DNA from: Neptunicella sp048268085 | GTDB lineage: Bacteria > Pseudomonadota > Gammaproteobacteria > Enterobacterales > Alteromonadaceae | DNA: 64,000 bases | Direction of reading: 5' to 3' | Assembly (NCBI RefSeq): GCF_048268085.1 | Contig: NZ_JBLWWF010000004.1 | Coordinates: 124,001-188,000 of the forward strand | Shown here: piece by piece, positions 8,798 to 16,406 of the stretch | Layout: each line of letters begins with the position of its first letter | How positions within the stretch are numbered: the first letter of the stretch is position 1 | Translations under genes and position numbers: made by a program | Notes under the pieces: generated by a model | The model's database searches: none | Seen by the model: only the letters and a program-made list of their open reading frames with translations | Told to the model about the DNA's origin: nothing

Positions 8798-9184
8798 TCA
8801 GGCTATTGGAGGGCGGTACAGTGATGACGAAGGGGCTGAAGAAATAGGAGCAAGATAATTGAAATGTAACAGACTATTGTGAGTAAATTTCGGCTGTTCG
8901 ATATTGGCAGCTAGATAAAAATGCCCATGGCAGCCATGCAGATGACAATGAAGGAAATCATAAGTTGATACATCTTGAACAATCGGATCAGTAGCATCCT
9001 GAGTGTTTGCTTTTACCGAGGATACGCCATCGGAGTAATTCATAGTAAAATGGACAGTGGCAGAATCATCTACAGGATGTACGTCCATCATTGCCGTCAT
9101 AGATTGCATTACAACCAATACTAACAATATATAAGACAATATATTTCGACTTACACTCAAATCCCGCAACCCAACGAAAGACAA
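8798..9184 (-). CDS. Small exported Cys/His protein, second copy
   Basis: About 128 residues if TTG 9184 is the start; no upstream in-frame ATG exists, so the start is uncertain. The N-terminal hydrophobic segment (ILSYILLVLVVMQSM) is followed by HCHLHGCHGH, a likely metal-binding cluster. The C-terminus SLYRPPIA resembles the end of the 4907-5275 protein. It precedes the truncated czcC by 82 bases, as the first copy precedes the intact czcC. With its operon destroyed it may be a relic, though the frame is open. Confidence 0.6.
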   Translation of the reverse strand: MSFVGLRDLSVSRNILSYILLVLVVMQSMTAMMDVHPVDDSATVHFTMNYSDGVSSVKANTQDATDPIVQDVSTYDFLHCHLHGCHGHFYLAANIEQPKFTHNSLLHFNYLAPISSAPSSSLYRPPIA

Positions 9185-9362
9185 TCAACGACACTTATCA
9201 TAACATTTTTATTAGTACATTCAATACATCCCCCAGCCTTTCCCTCAATGATTGGTTTATAAAATACAATCAGGAAGTGCTGGAATAGCACATCATCCAC
9301 TCTTGCAGATAGCTTATCCGCTTGATCAGGTCACAATATAATATAGATAGTAAACGATGATT

Positions 9363-10592
9363 TTACTGCTTAGCCAATTGCACACAATTACGTCCAGCCG
9401 CTTTGGCTTTATATAAAGCTTGGTCGGCGGCTTTCATGACATCTTCAAACTCAGTTAACTGGTTATCCCGTTCGGCGATACCAAAACTGGCGGTAACAAA
9501 AACTTCCTGACGCTTGGTACTCGCTGCCCCATTACGACCTTTGGCATTGTTCTGCTCACGCCCGGTTCCACGTAATAAAAACGGTCTGGCACCAATCGCT
9601 TCACGCACTTCTTCGACAAACACTTTGGCTTGTTGTGCAGTTTTATGTTGAAACACAATGGTAAATTCTTCACCACCATAACGGAACGCTTTACCTCCAC
9701 CGCTCACTTCATCGACGCAGGTTGCCACCATCTTCAACACCTGATCGCCCACTTCATGGCCGTATTTATCATTGAAGCGTTTGAACTTGTCCACATCGCC
9801 CATCACCACCGTATATTTTTTACCCAGCGTGGCGGTATGTTGCATTAACGCCCGACGACCTTTAATGCCGGTTAATTCATCTTTAAAGGCCATATTGTAA
9901 CTATCATGCAGAATTAATACGCAAAAGGCGGCTGCTAATAGACTTAACATTAATTGCGGTAATAATTGGCCAAAATATAACATCATGCCGGTGACACTTA
10001 AAGTCACCAACATCAGTGCCGCATGACGATTAGTGGGTTTTAAGGTAAAGCGTACCAAGCCGATAAATTGCACAATTAACATTAACAGCACTTCCGCACC
10101 ATTAAATTTAAGCGCTTTTACCGTAGTCGACTGTTGAAAAAGTTGAGTCAACCAAGGCATAGAAAGGCTTTGCAAATACATGCTGGTTAAGATAACCGCA
10201 CTACAACTGGCAACCATTACCGACACACTGGCAGCCAATCCATAAACACTAAAACCGCGATCCCGTTCCCATAATAATCCCACCATACTGCTAATCAGCA
10301 CTAGCGGTAAAAAATGTTGAACCTGTTCAACCGTTAAATAGGCGGTGGGAATACTGCCCACATATAGGCTGGCAAATAACAAGCAAGAGGCGATAAATAA
10401 GCGACTATGACCAAATTGCATCGCCATAATGGCAGCAATAATCAGTAATGAATGGGGTAGCCACTGCAATTTTTGCAAATATTGGCCAACCATAATAGGT
10501 AAGTTATCAATACAAACGATGAGCAGGACAATAAAAATCAACTGACCGAATAAGGATTTCAGTGCAAATTTAGCGGTATCAACAAAATCCAA
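9363..10592 (-). CDS. Membrane diguanylate cyclase (GGDEF)
   Basis: 409 residues: about six to seven N-terminal membrane helices (to about residue 225), then a GGDEF domain with GGEEF near residue 303 and the metal/GTP motif MGDVDKFKRFND. It should make cyclic di-GMP from two GTP. No RxxD inhibitory site is present upstream of GGEEF (the stretch is DEVSGGGKAF), so product inhibition by that site is unlikely. The domain has a Gly/Asn/Lys-rich insertion of about 22 residues before VTASFGIA. The start is TTG 10592, supported by an AAGGGG ribosome site. The input signal is unknown. Confidence 0.9.
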   Translation of the reverse strand: MDFVDTAKFALKSLFGQLIFIVLLIVCIDNLPIMVGQYLQKLQWLPHSLLIIAAIMAMQFGHSRLFIASCLLFASLYVGSIPTAYLTVEQVQHFLPLVLISSMVGLLWERDRGFSVYGLAASVSVMVASCSAVILTSMYLQSLSMPWLTQLFQQSTTVKALKFNGAEVLLMLIVQFIGLVRFTLKPTNRHAALMLVTLSVTGMMLYFGQLLPQLMLSLLAAAFCVLILHDSYNMAFKDELTGIKGRRALMQHTATLGKKYTVVMGDVDKFKRFNDKYGHEVGDQVLKMVATCVDEVSGGGKAFRYGGEEFTIVFQHKTAQQAKVFVEEVREAIGARPFLLRGTGREQNNAKGRNGAASTKRQEVFVTASFGIAERDNQLTEFEDVMKAADQALYKAKAAGRNCVQLAKQ

Positions 10593-10733
10593 GTGAGCCC
10601 CTTATTTAGAACTTTATATTGCTAGAGGTAAAGGCAGTGTCGTTATGGTGCCAGATTGTAGCGGCAATTCATCAATGTGTTTGAAAAAATTTCATACTCT
10701 TCAGGTGTTTGTCATACCATAAACCAATAAATA

Positions 10734-10764
10734 GCGACTATATGATTGGCTCTCATATAGTCGC
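10734..10764 (-). terminator. Inverted repeat downstream of glnS
   Basis: GCGACTATATGA (10734-10745) pairs perfectly with TCATATAGTCGC (10753-10764) around a 7-base loop. It lies 12 bases after the glnS stop and is followed on the minus strand by TATTTATT. This suits a weak intrinsic terminator of glnS. Confidence 0.5.
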
Positions 10765-10776
10765 CATAAGGATTTA

Positions 10777-12441
10777 CTATTGTCCTGAATTAGACCAGGT
10801 ATCTCGCAGACCGACGGTACGATTAAAAATCAACTTGTCGTCTGAACAATGTTTGTCTTTGCAAAAATACCCGGTTCGTTCAAATTGTACTGCTTTATCT
10901 TGTTCAAGCTTCAACAATGCCGGTTCAACAATACCCTGCATGATCTGCAATGAGTCGGGATTAATCGCTGCTACAAAATCCTCTTCGGCTGACGGATTAG
11001 GTACGGTAAATAAACGATCATAAAGACGAATTTCAGCCGGAATCCCCTGCTCGGCACTGACCCAATGAATGACGCCCTTGGCTTTACGGCCATCAGCAGG
11101 ATCTTTCCCCAAAGTGTCGGCATCATAAGTACAATAGATAGTGGTTATTTCGCCATTTTCATCTTTATCAACCCGATTGGCTTTAATGAAATAAGCGTTA
11201 CGTAAACGTACTTCTTTATCCAGTACCAGTCGTTTGAATTTCTTATTTGCTTCTTCTCGGAAATCTTCCCGTTCGATATACAATTCACGAGTAAATGGCA
11301 CCTCTCGAGTTCCCTGACTTTCATCGTTGGGATGATTAGGTGCAATCAATGTTTCTCGCTTATCTTGTGGATAATTTTCAATGATCACCTTAACCGGATC
11401 CAACACCGCCATCGCTCGTGGTGCGTTTTCGTTGAGATCATCTCGAATACAGGCTTCTAGCATGCCCATCTCAACCATATTATCCATTTTGGTGACGCCA
11501 ATACGTTTACAAAATTCACGAATAGATGCTGGCGTATACCCTCTGCGTCTTAATCCAGCAATGGTTGGCATACGGGGGTCATCCCAACCTTCAACATGTT
11601 CTTCGGTAACCAGCTGGATCAATTTACGCTTACTTAATACGGTATATTCCAGATTGAGACGAGAAAACTCGTACTGGCGTGGCACTGTATCAATCCTGAT
11701 ATTTTCCAGTACCCAGTCATAAAGACGACGGTTATCCTGAAATTCCAGTGTGCACAATGAATGGGTAATCCCTTCCAGTGCATCGGAAATACAGTGAGTA
11801 AAGTCGTACATAGGGTAAATACACCACTGATCACCGGTTTGATGGTGATGAGCAAATTTTACCCGATACAAAACCGGATCACGCATACACATAAAGGGCG
11901 ATGCCATGTCAATCTTCGCCCGCAGACTGCAATGACCTTCAGCATATTCACCGTTTTTCATTTTTTCAAAGTGAACCAGGTTTTCTGCAACTGAAGTATC
12001 CCGATAAGGGCTATTTTTACCAGGCTGTTTTAGGGTACCACGCAACTCGCGCACGGTTTCCTGATTGGAAAAGTCCACATAAGCTAAGCCCTTCTCAATC
12101 AATTCAACGGCAAACTGATGCAGTTGAGGAAAGTAATTGGACGAATAACAAATCTCACCATCCCAATGGAATCCTAACCATTCCACGTCATGTTTAATCG
12201 AGTTAACGTAATCGATATCTTCTTTTTCAGGGTTAGTATCGTCAAAACGTAAATTACATTGCCCTTGATAATCCTGTGCCAAGCCAAAGTTCAGGCAAAT
12301 AGACTTCGCATGGCCAATATGCAAATAACCATTAGGCTCAGGTGGAAAACGAGTATGAATAGCTTGATGTACCCCGTTAGCTAAATCCTTATCAATGATT
12401 TGACGAATAAAATTGGTCGGACGATTCTCAGTCTCGGCCAT
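10777..12441 (-). CDS. glnS: Glutamine--tRNA ligase
   Basis: Charges tRNA-Gln with glutamine in the cytoplasm. At 554 residues it matches bacterial GlnRS. The class I signatures are visible: the HIGH motif in PEPNGYLHIGHAKSIC (about residues 33-48) and the KMSKS-equivalent VLSKRKL near residue 268. The C-terminal anticodon-binding beta-barrels end with VGLRDTWSN. ATG 12441. It is separated from sucD by a hairpin terminator and probably has its own promoter in the 156-base gap. Confidence 0.98.
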   Translation of the reverse strand: MAETENRPTNFIRQIIDKDLANGVHQAIHTRFPPEPNGYLHIGHAKSICLNFGLAQDYQGQCNLRFDDTNPEKEDIDYVNSIKHDVEWLGFHWDGEICYSSNYFPQLHQFAVELIEKGLAYVDFSNQETVRELRGTLKQPGKNSPYRDTSVAENLVHFEKMKNGEYAEGHCSLRAKIDMASPFMCMRDPVLYRVKFAHHHQTGDQWCIYPMYDFTHCISDALEGITHSLCTLEFQDNRRLYDWVLENIRIDTVPRQYEFSRLNLEYTVLSKRKLIQLVTEEHVEGWDDPRMPTIAGLRRRGYTPASIREFCKRIGVTKMDNMVEMGMLEACIRDDLNENAPRAMAVLDPVKVIIENYPQDKRETLIAPNHPNDESQGTREVPFTRELYIEREDFREEANKKFKRLVLDKEVRLRNAYFIKANRVDKDENGEITTIYCTYDADTLGKDPADGRKAKGVIHWVSAEQGIPAEIRLYDRLFTVPNPSAEEDFVAAINPDSLQIMQGIVEPALLKLEQDKAVQFERTGYFCKDKHCSDDKLIFNRTVGLRDTWSNSGQ

Positions 12442-12514
12442 ACAGGCAACCCCTTATGAAAAATAAATAAAAATAATCGCGCTTATCATACCAGCAATCG
12501 CTGTCTTTCAGCAT

Positions 12515-12545
12515 TAAAAAACCCGCAATTAAGCGGGCTTTTTCA
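12515..12545 (-). terminator. Terminator after sucD
   Basis: CCCGC (12522-12526) and GCGGG (12533-12537) flank the loop AATTAA. On the minus strand the stem is followed by TTTTTT, fitting Rho-independent termination of the sdh-suc operon before glnS. A T-run on the other side makes it potentially bidirectional. Confidence 0.8.
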
Positions 12546-12597
12546 ATTTACTACACGGTGACTCTGCAATCAGAGCCACTGTGAGTCACAGGTTGTT

Positions 12598-13470
12598 TTA
12601 CCAACCGGTGACTTCGCGCAATGCTTTACCGATCTCAGCTAATGAACGTACGGTTTTAACACCCGCCGCTTCAAGAGCTTTAAATTTATCGTCAGCAGTA
12701 CCTTTACCACCCGCGATAATCGCGCCAGCATGACCCATACGCTTACCTTCAGGTGCAGTTACCCCAGCAATGTATGAAACCACAGGCTTGGTGACGTTTT
12801 CTTTTATGAATGCTGCCGCTTCTTCTTCTGCGGTTCCACCAATTTCACCGATCATTACGATGGCTTCAGTTTTAGGATCGTCCTGGAACATGCGCAGAAT
12901 ATCAATAAAGTTAGAACCCGGAATAGGATCACCACCAATACCAACACAAGTAGACTGGCCAAAACCTTCATCAGTCGTCTGTTTTACCGCTTCATAAGTC
13001 AATGTACCAGAACGGGAAACGATACCGACTTTTCCTGGCTTATGAATATGACCAGGCATGATACCAATCTTACATTCTCCTGGAGTAATCACTCCTGGGC
13101 AGTTAGGACCAATCATGCGAATCCCTTTGCTATCCACATACTCTTTAACATACAGCATGTCGATAGTCGGGATACCTTCGGTAATACAAACAATCAATTC
13201 GATACCGGCATCAGCGGCTTCTACGATTGAATCTTTACAGAAAGGTGCAGGTACATAAATAACAGTCGCTGTCGCACCCGTTGCTTCAACCGCTTCACGA
13301 ACGGTATTAAAAACAGGCAAGCCCAAGTGAGTCGTTCCGCCTTTACCAGGCGTAACACCACCAACCATTTGCGTTCCGTAAGCGATAGCTTGTTCGGAAT
13401 GGAAAGTCCCCTGACCACCAGTGAAACCCTGACAGATAACTTTGGTATCTTTATTAATTAATACTGACAT
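12598..13470 (-). CDS. sucD: Succinyl-CoA synthetase, alpha subunit
   Basis: With SucC converts succinyl-CoA to succinate while making a nucleoside triphosphate. 290 residues, the family length. The N-terminal CoA-binding Rossmann part is seen (CQGFTGGQGTFHSEQAI), and the phosphohistidine loop GHAGAIIAGGKGTADDK lies at about residue 246. ATG 13470 overlaps the sucC stop in a TAATG junction, so translation is probably coupled. Last gene of the sdh-suc cluster. Confidence 0.98.
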   Translation of the reverse strand: MSVLINKDTKVICQGFTGGQGTFHSEQAIAYGTQMVGGVTPGKGGTTHLGLPVFNTVREAVEATGATATVIYVPAPFCKDSIVEAADAGIELIVCITEGIPTIDMLYVKEYVDSKGIRMIGPNCPGVITPGECKIGIMPGHIHKPGKVGIVSRSGTLTYEAVKQTTDEGFGQSTCVGIGGDPIPGSNFIDILRMFQDDPKTEAIVMIGEIGGTAEEEAAAFIKENVTKPVVSYIAGVTAPEGKRMGHAGAIIAGGKGTADDKFKALEAAGVKTVRSLAEIGKALREVTGW

Positions 13471-14636
13471 TATTTGCCCTCCGCTGCTTTAACAACTTGT
13501 TGAGCCGCGTCAGTCAAACTGCTTGCAGCAATGATATCAAGGCCAGATTTAGCCAATACGTCACGGCCTAATTCAGCGTTAGTACCTTCAAGACGTACCA
13601 CAACAGGCACGTTTACACCGACTTCTTTAACGGCACCGATAATACCTTCGGCAATCATGTCACAACGTACGATACCACCGAAAATATTAACCAATACCGC
13701 TTTCACATTGTCATCAGACAAAATGATTTTGAATGCTTCGGCAACACGTTCTTTGGTTGCACCACCACCAACATCAAGGAAGTTAGCCGGTTTGCCACCG
13801 TGCAGGTTTACAATATCCATGGTTCCCATGGCCAAACCAGCACCGTTAACCATACAACCTACGTTGCCATCAAGAGCAACATAGTTCAGCTCCCACTTGG
13901 CTGCATCGGCTTCACGTTGGTCTTCTTGTGAAGGATCGTGCATTTCCTGTAACTTAGGCTGGCGGTACATAGCGTTACTATCGATAGCTAATTTCGCATC
14001 CAGACAGTGCAAGTTACCGTCAGTCTTGATAACCAATGGATTCACTTCAATTAAGGCAACATCCAAGTCTTCAAACATTTTCGCCAGACCCATAAAGATC
14101 GTGGTGAATTGACGAATTTGAACGCCTTTAAGGCCTAATTTGAAAGCGATTTCGCGCGCTTGATACGGCTGAGCACCGACTAAAGGATCGACTTCAGCTT
14201 TAAGGATTTTTTCTGGTGTTTCTTCTGCTACTTTCTCAATTTCAACACCACCTTCAGTAGACGCCATAAATACGATACGACGGCTACCACGATCTACTAC
14301 TGCACCTAAATACAGTTCTTGATCGATATCAGTACAAGACTCTACCAAAATTTTGGTAACTGGTTGTCCAGCTTCATCTGTCTGATAAGTCACCAAATTT
14401 TTACCCAACCACTGTTGAGCAAAAGATCTGATTTCTTCTTTATTCTTGACCAGCTTTACACCACCCGCCTTGCCGCGGCCACCTGCGTGTACCTGACATT
14501 TTACGACCCATTCGTCACCGCCAATACGTTCTGCGGCATCGATTGCTGCTTGAGGACTGTCAGCAGCATAACCTTGAGATACGGGTAAACCATATTCAGC
14601 AAAAAGCTGCTTACCCTGATATTCATGCAAATTCAT
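13470..14636 (-). CDS. sucC: Succinyl-CoA synthetase, beta subunit
   Basis: 388 residues. The ATP-grasp domain begins MNLHEYQGKQLF, with the glycine-rich HAGGRGKAGGVKL near residue 51 that binds nucleotide. The C-terminal ligase-CoA domain has VNIFGGIVRCD. It forms the alpha/beta enzyme with SucD. It is separated from sucB by 216 bases that include a strong hairpin followed by a T-run, so sucCD may be partly transcribed separately from sucAB. Confidence 0.98.
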   Translation of the reverse strand: MNLHEYQGKQLFAEYGLPVSQGYAADSPQAAIDAAERIGGDEWVVKCQVHAGGRGKAGGVKLVKNKEEIRSFAQQWLGKNLVTYQTDEAGQPVTKILVESCTDIDQELYLGAVVDRGSRRIVFMASTEGGVEIEKVAEETPEKILKAEVDPLVGAQPYQAREIAFKLGLKGVQIRQFTTIFMGLAKMFEDLDVALIEVNPLVIKTDGNLHCLDAKLAIDSNAMYRQPKLQEMHDPSQEDQREADAAKWELNYVALDGNVGCMVNGAGLAMGTMDIVNLHGGKPANFLDVGGGATKERVAEAFKIILSDDNVKAVLVNIFGGIVRCDMIAEGIIGAVKEVGVNVPVVVRLEGTNAELGRDVLAKSGLDIIAASSLTDAAQQVVKAAEGK

Positions 14637-14706
14637 GGTGTATTATCCGTTTTCCGATGAACCAATTTAAACACCCTCAATGGGGTTTTACCTTGATTCC
14701 ATTACG

Positions 14707-14730
14707 ACAAAAAAGCTGCCAAGGCAGCTT
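14707..14730 (-). terminator. Terminator-like hairpin between sucB and sucC
   Basis: AAGCTGCC (14713-14720) pairs with GGCAGCTT (14723-14730). On the minus strand the stem is followed directly by a T-run down to about 14707. The structure fits an intrinsic terminator or attenuator after sucB, 122 bases past its stop, with sucC starting 71 bases further on. Partial readthrough would set the sucAB:sucCD ratio. Confidence 0.65.
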
Positions 14731-14852
14731 GAATCAAACCGCCGGGAATTATAGTCATTACCCGGCGTAAGTGGTAGCCAAAACACATTATTTATTGGCT
14801 CAATTATTCAGAATAATCCTAAAAGATGATTATCTTCGACTAAATTGTTTCG

Positions 14853-16406
14853 TTACACATCCAACAACAAGCGAGTTGGATCTTCTAGCATTTCTTTTAC
14901 GGTGACCAAGAAGCCCACCGACTCTTTACCATCAATAATTCGATGATCATAAGATAATGCTAAATACATCATTGGTAAAATTTCAACTTTACCGTTAACC
15001 GCCATTGGACGATCCTGAATTTTATGCATTCCCAGAATAGCGCTTTGTGGTGGATTGATAATCGGAGTAGACATCAATGAACCAAATACGCCGCCATTGG
15101 TAATGGTAAAGTTACCACCCTGTAAATCATCCATAGATAATTTACCGTCACGGCCTTTCAGTGCCAGCGCTTTGATACCTTTTTCAACACCGGCAACCGA
15201 TAACTGATCACAGTCACGTAATACCGGTGTTACCAGACCACGAGGTGTAGATACCGCAATCGAAATGTCGAAGTAGTTATGATAACAAATATCATCACCG
15301 TCAATAGAGGCATTCACTTCAGGGAAACGTTTTAATGCTTCAGTCACCGCTTTAACATAGAAAGACATAAAGCCAAGACGAATATCATGACGTTTTTCAA
15401 ACGCTTCCTGATATTGCTTACGCAAATCCATAATGGGCTTCATGTTCACTTCATTAAAAGTGGTTAACATGGCGGTAGAGTTTTTCGCTTCTAATAAACG
15501 GTTGGCAATCGTTTTACGTAAACGGGTCATTGGAACACGTTTTTCGGTACGATCAGCCAAACCGGCAACTGGTTCCGCGCTAGCGCTATCCGAGGACTTG
15601 GCAGCAGGCTTGCTGTCGGATGACTTAAGATGTTTTTCCACATCTTCTTTAGTCACACGGCCACCTTTTCCACTGCCTTTTATAGCAGCAGCATCAATCC
15701 CTTTTTCCGCTAATAAACGACGTACAGACGGGCTTAACGCATCATTGTCATTTTCATCAGAACCTTTATCGGGATCCGAAGCACCTTTATCATCTTTAGC
15801 GTCGGATTTAGTCGCCCCCGCCCCACTGGTAAATTTACCAATAACCTGTTCGGCATTAACCGTGTCACCTTCTTGGGCAAGAATTTCTGATAATGAGCCA
15901 TCTGCAGGTGCGACAACTTCAAGCACCACTTTATCGGTCTCGATATCAACCAGATTTTGATCTCTGGATACGGCTTCACCTGGCTGCACATGCCACGTTG
16001 CAATTGTTGCGTCTGCCACAGATTCGGGCAGCACCGGTACCTTAATTTCCACTGACTCACCTTTGCTACTATTAGTACTTTTACTGGATGGCTCATCTTT
16101 TTCAGATGAACTGTCTGAACTATCAGAACTGTCTGAACTATCTTTACTAGATGATGATGATTTACTTTCACCTGCTTCAAAATGAGCAACAATCTGCTCA
16201 GCAAGTACCGTATTACCTTCACCTTCCAATATTTCCGTAATCGTACCATTAGCCGGTGCGACAACTTCTAATACGACTTTATCGGTTTCAATATCAACCA
16301 GATTTTGATCTCTGGACACCTGCTCACCGGGTTTAACATGCCAAGTGGCGATTGACGCATCGGCAACAGATTCCGGCAAAACGGGCACTTTAATTTCAAT
16401 CGTCAT
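14853..16406 (-). CDS. sucB: 2-oxoglutarate dehydrogenase E2 (dihydrolipoyl succinyltransferase) with two lipoyl domains
   Basis: Core succinyltransferase of the 2-oxoglutarate dehydrogenase complex. 517 residues, against about 405 for E. coli SucB. The extra length is a second N-terminal lipoyl domain: the motif ETDKVVLEVV with its lipoylated Lys occurs near residues 43 and 159. A Ser/Asp-rich linker (about 80-118, repeated SSD) joins them. A peripheral-subunit-binding domain (LSPSVRRLLAEKGID) and the catalytic domain with DHRIIDG near the C-terminus follow. The start overlaps the sucA stop as TAATG. Confidence 0.97.
   Translation of the reverse strand: MTIEIKVPVLPESVADASIATWHVKPGEQVSRDQNLVDIETDKVVLEVVAPANGTITEILEGEGNTVLAEQIVAHFEAGESKSSSSSKDSSDSSDSSDSSSEKDEPSSKSTNSSKGESVEIKVPVLPESVADATIATWHVQPGEAVSRDQNLVDIETDKVVLEVVAPADGSLSEILAQEGDTVNAEQVIGKFTSGAGATKSDAKDDKGASDPDKGSDENDNDALSPSVRRLLAEKGIDAAAIKGSGKGGRVTKEDVEKHLKSSDSKPAAKSSDSASAEPVAGLADRTEKRVPMTRLRKTIANRLLEAKNSTAMLTTFNEVNMKPIMDLRKQYQEAFEKRHDIRLGFMSFYVKAVTEALKRFPEVNASIDGDDICYHNYFDISIAVSTPRGLVTPVLRDCDQLSVAGVEKGIKALALKGRDGKLSMDDLQGGNFTITNGGVFGSLMSTPIINPPQSAILGMHKIQDRPMAVNGKVEILPMMYLALSYDHRIIDGKESVGFLVTVKEMLEDPTRLLLDV

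Noticed and set aside
15433..15960. Long plus-strand frame inside sucB
   Set aside because: Shadow of the repetitive Ser/Lys/Asp-rich coding of sucB; no start signal and no domain.
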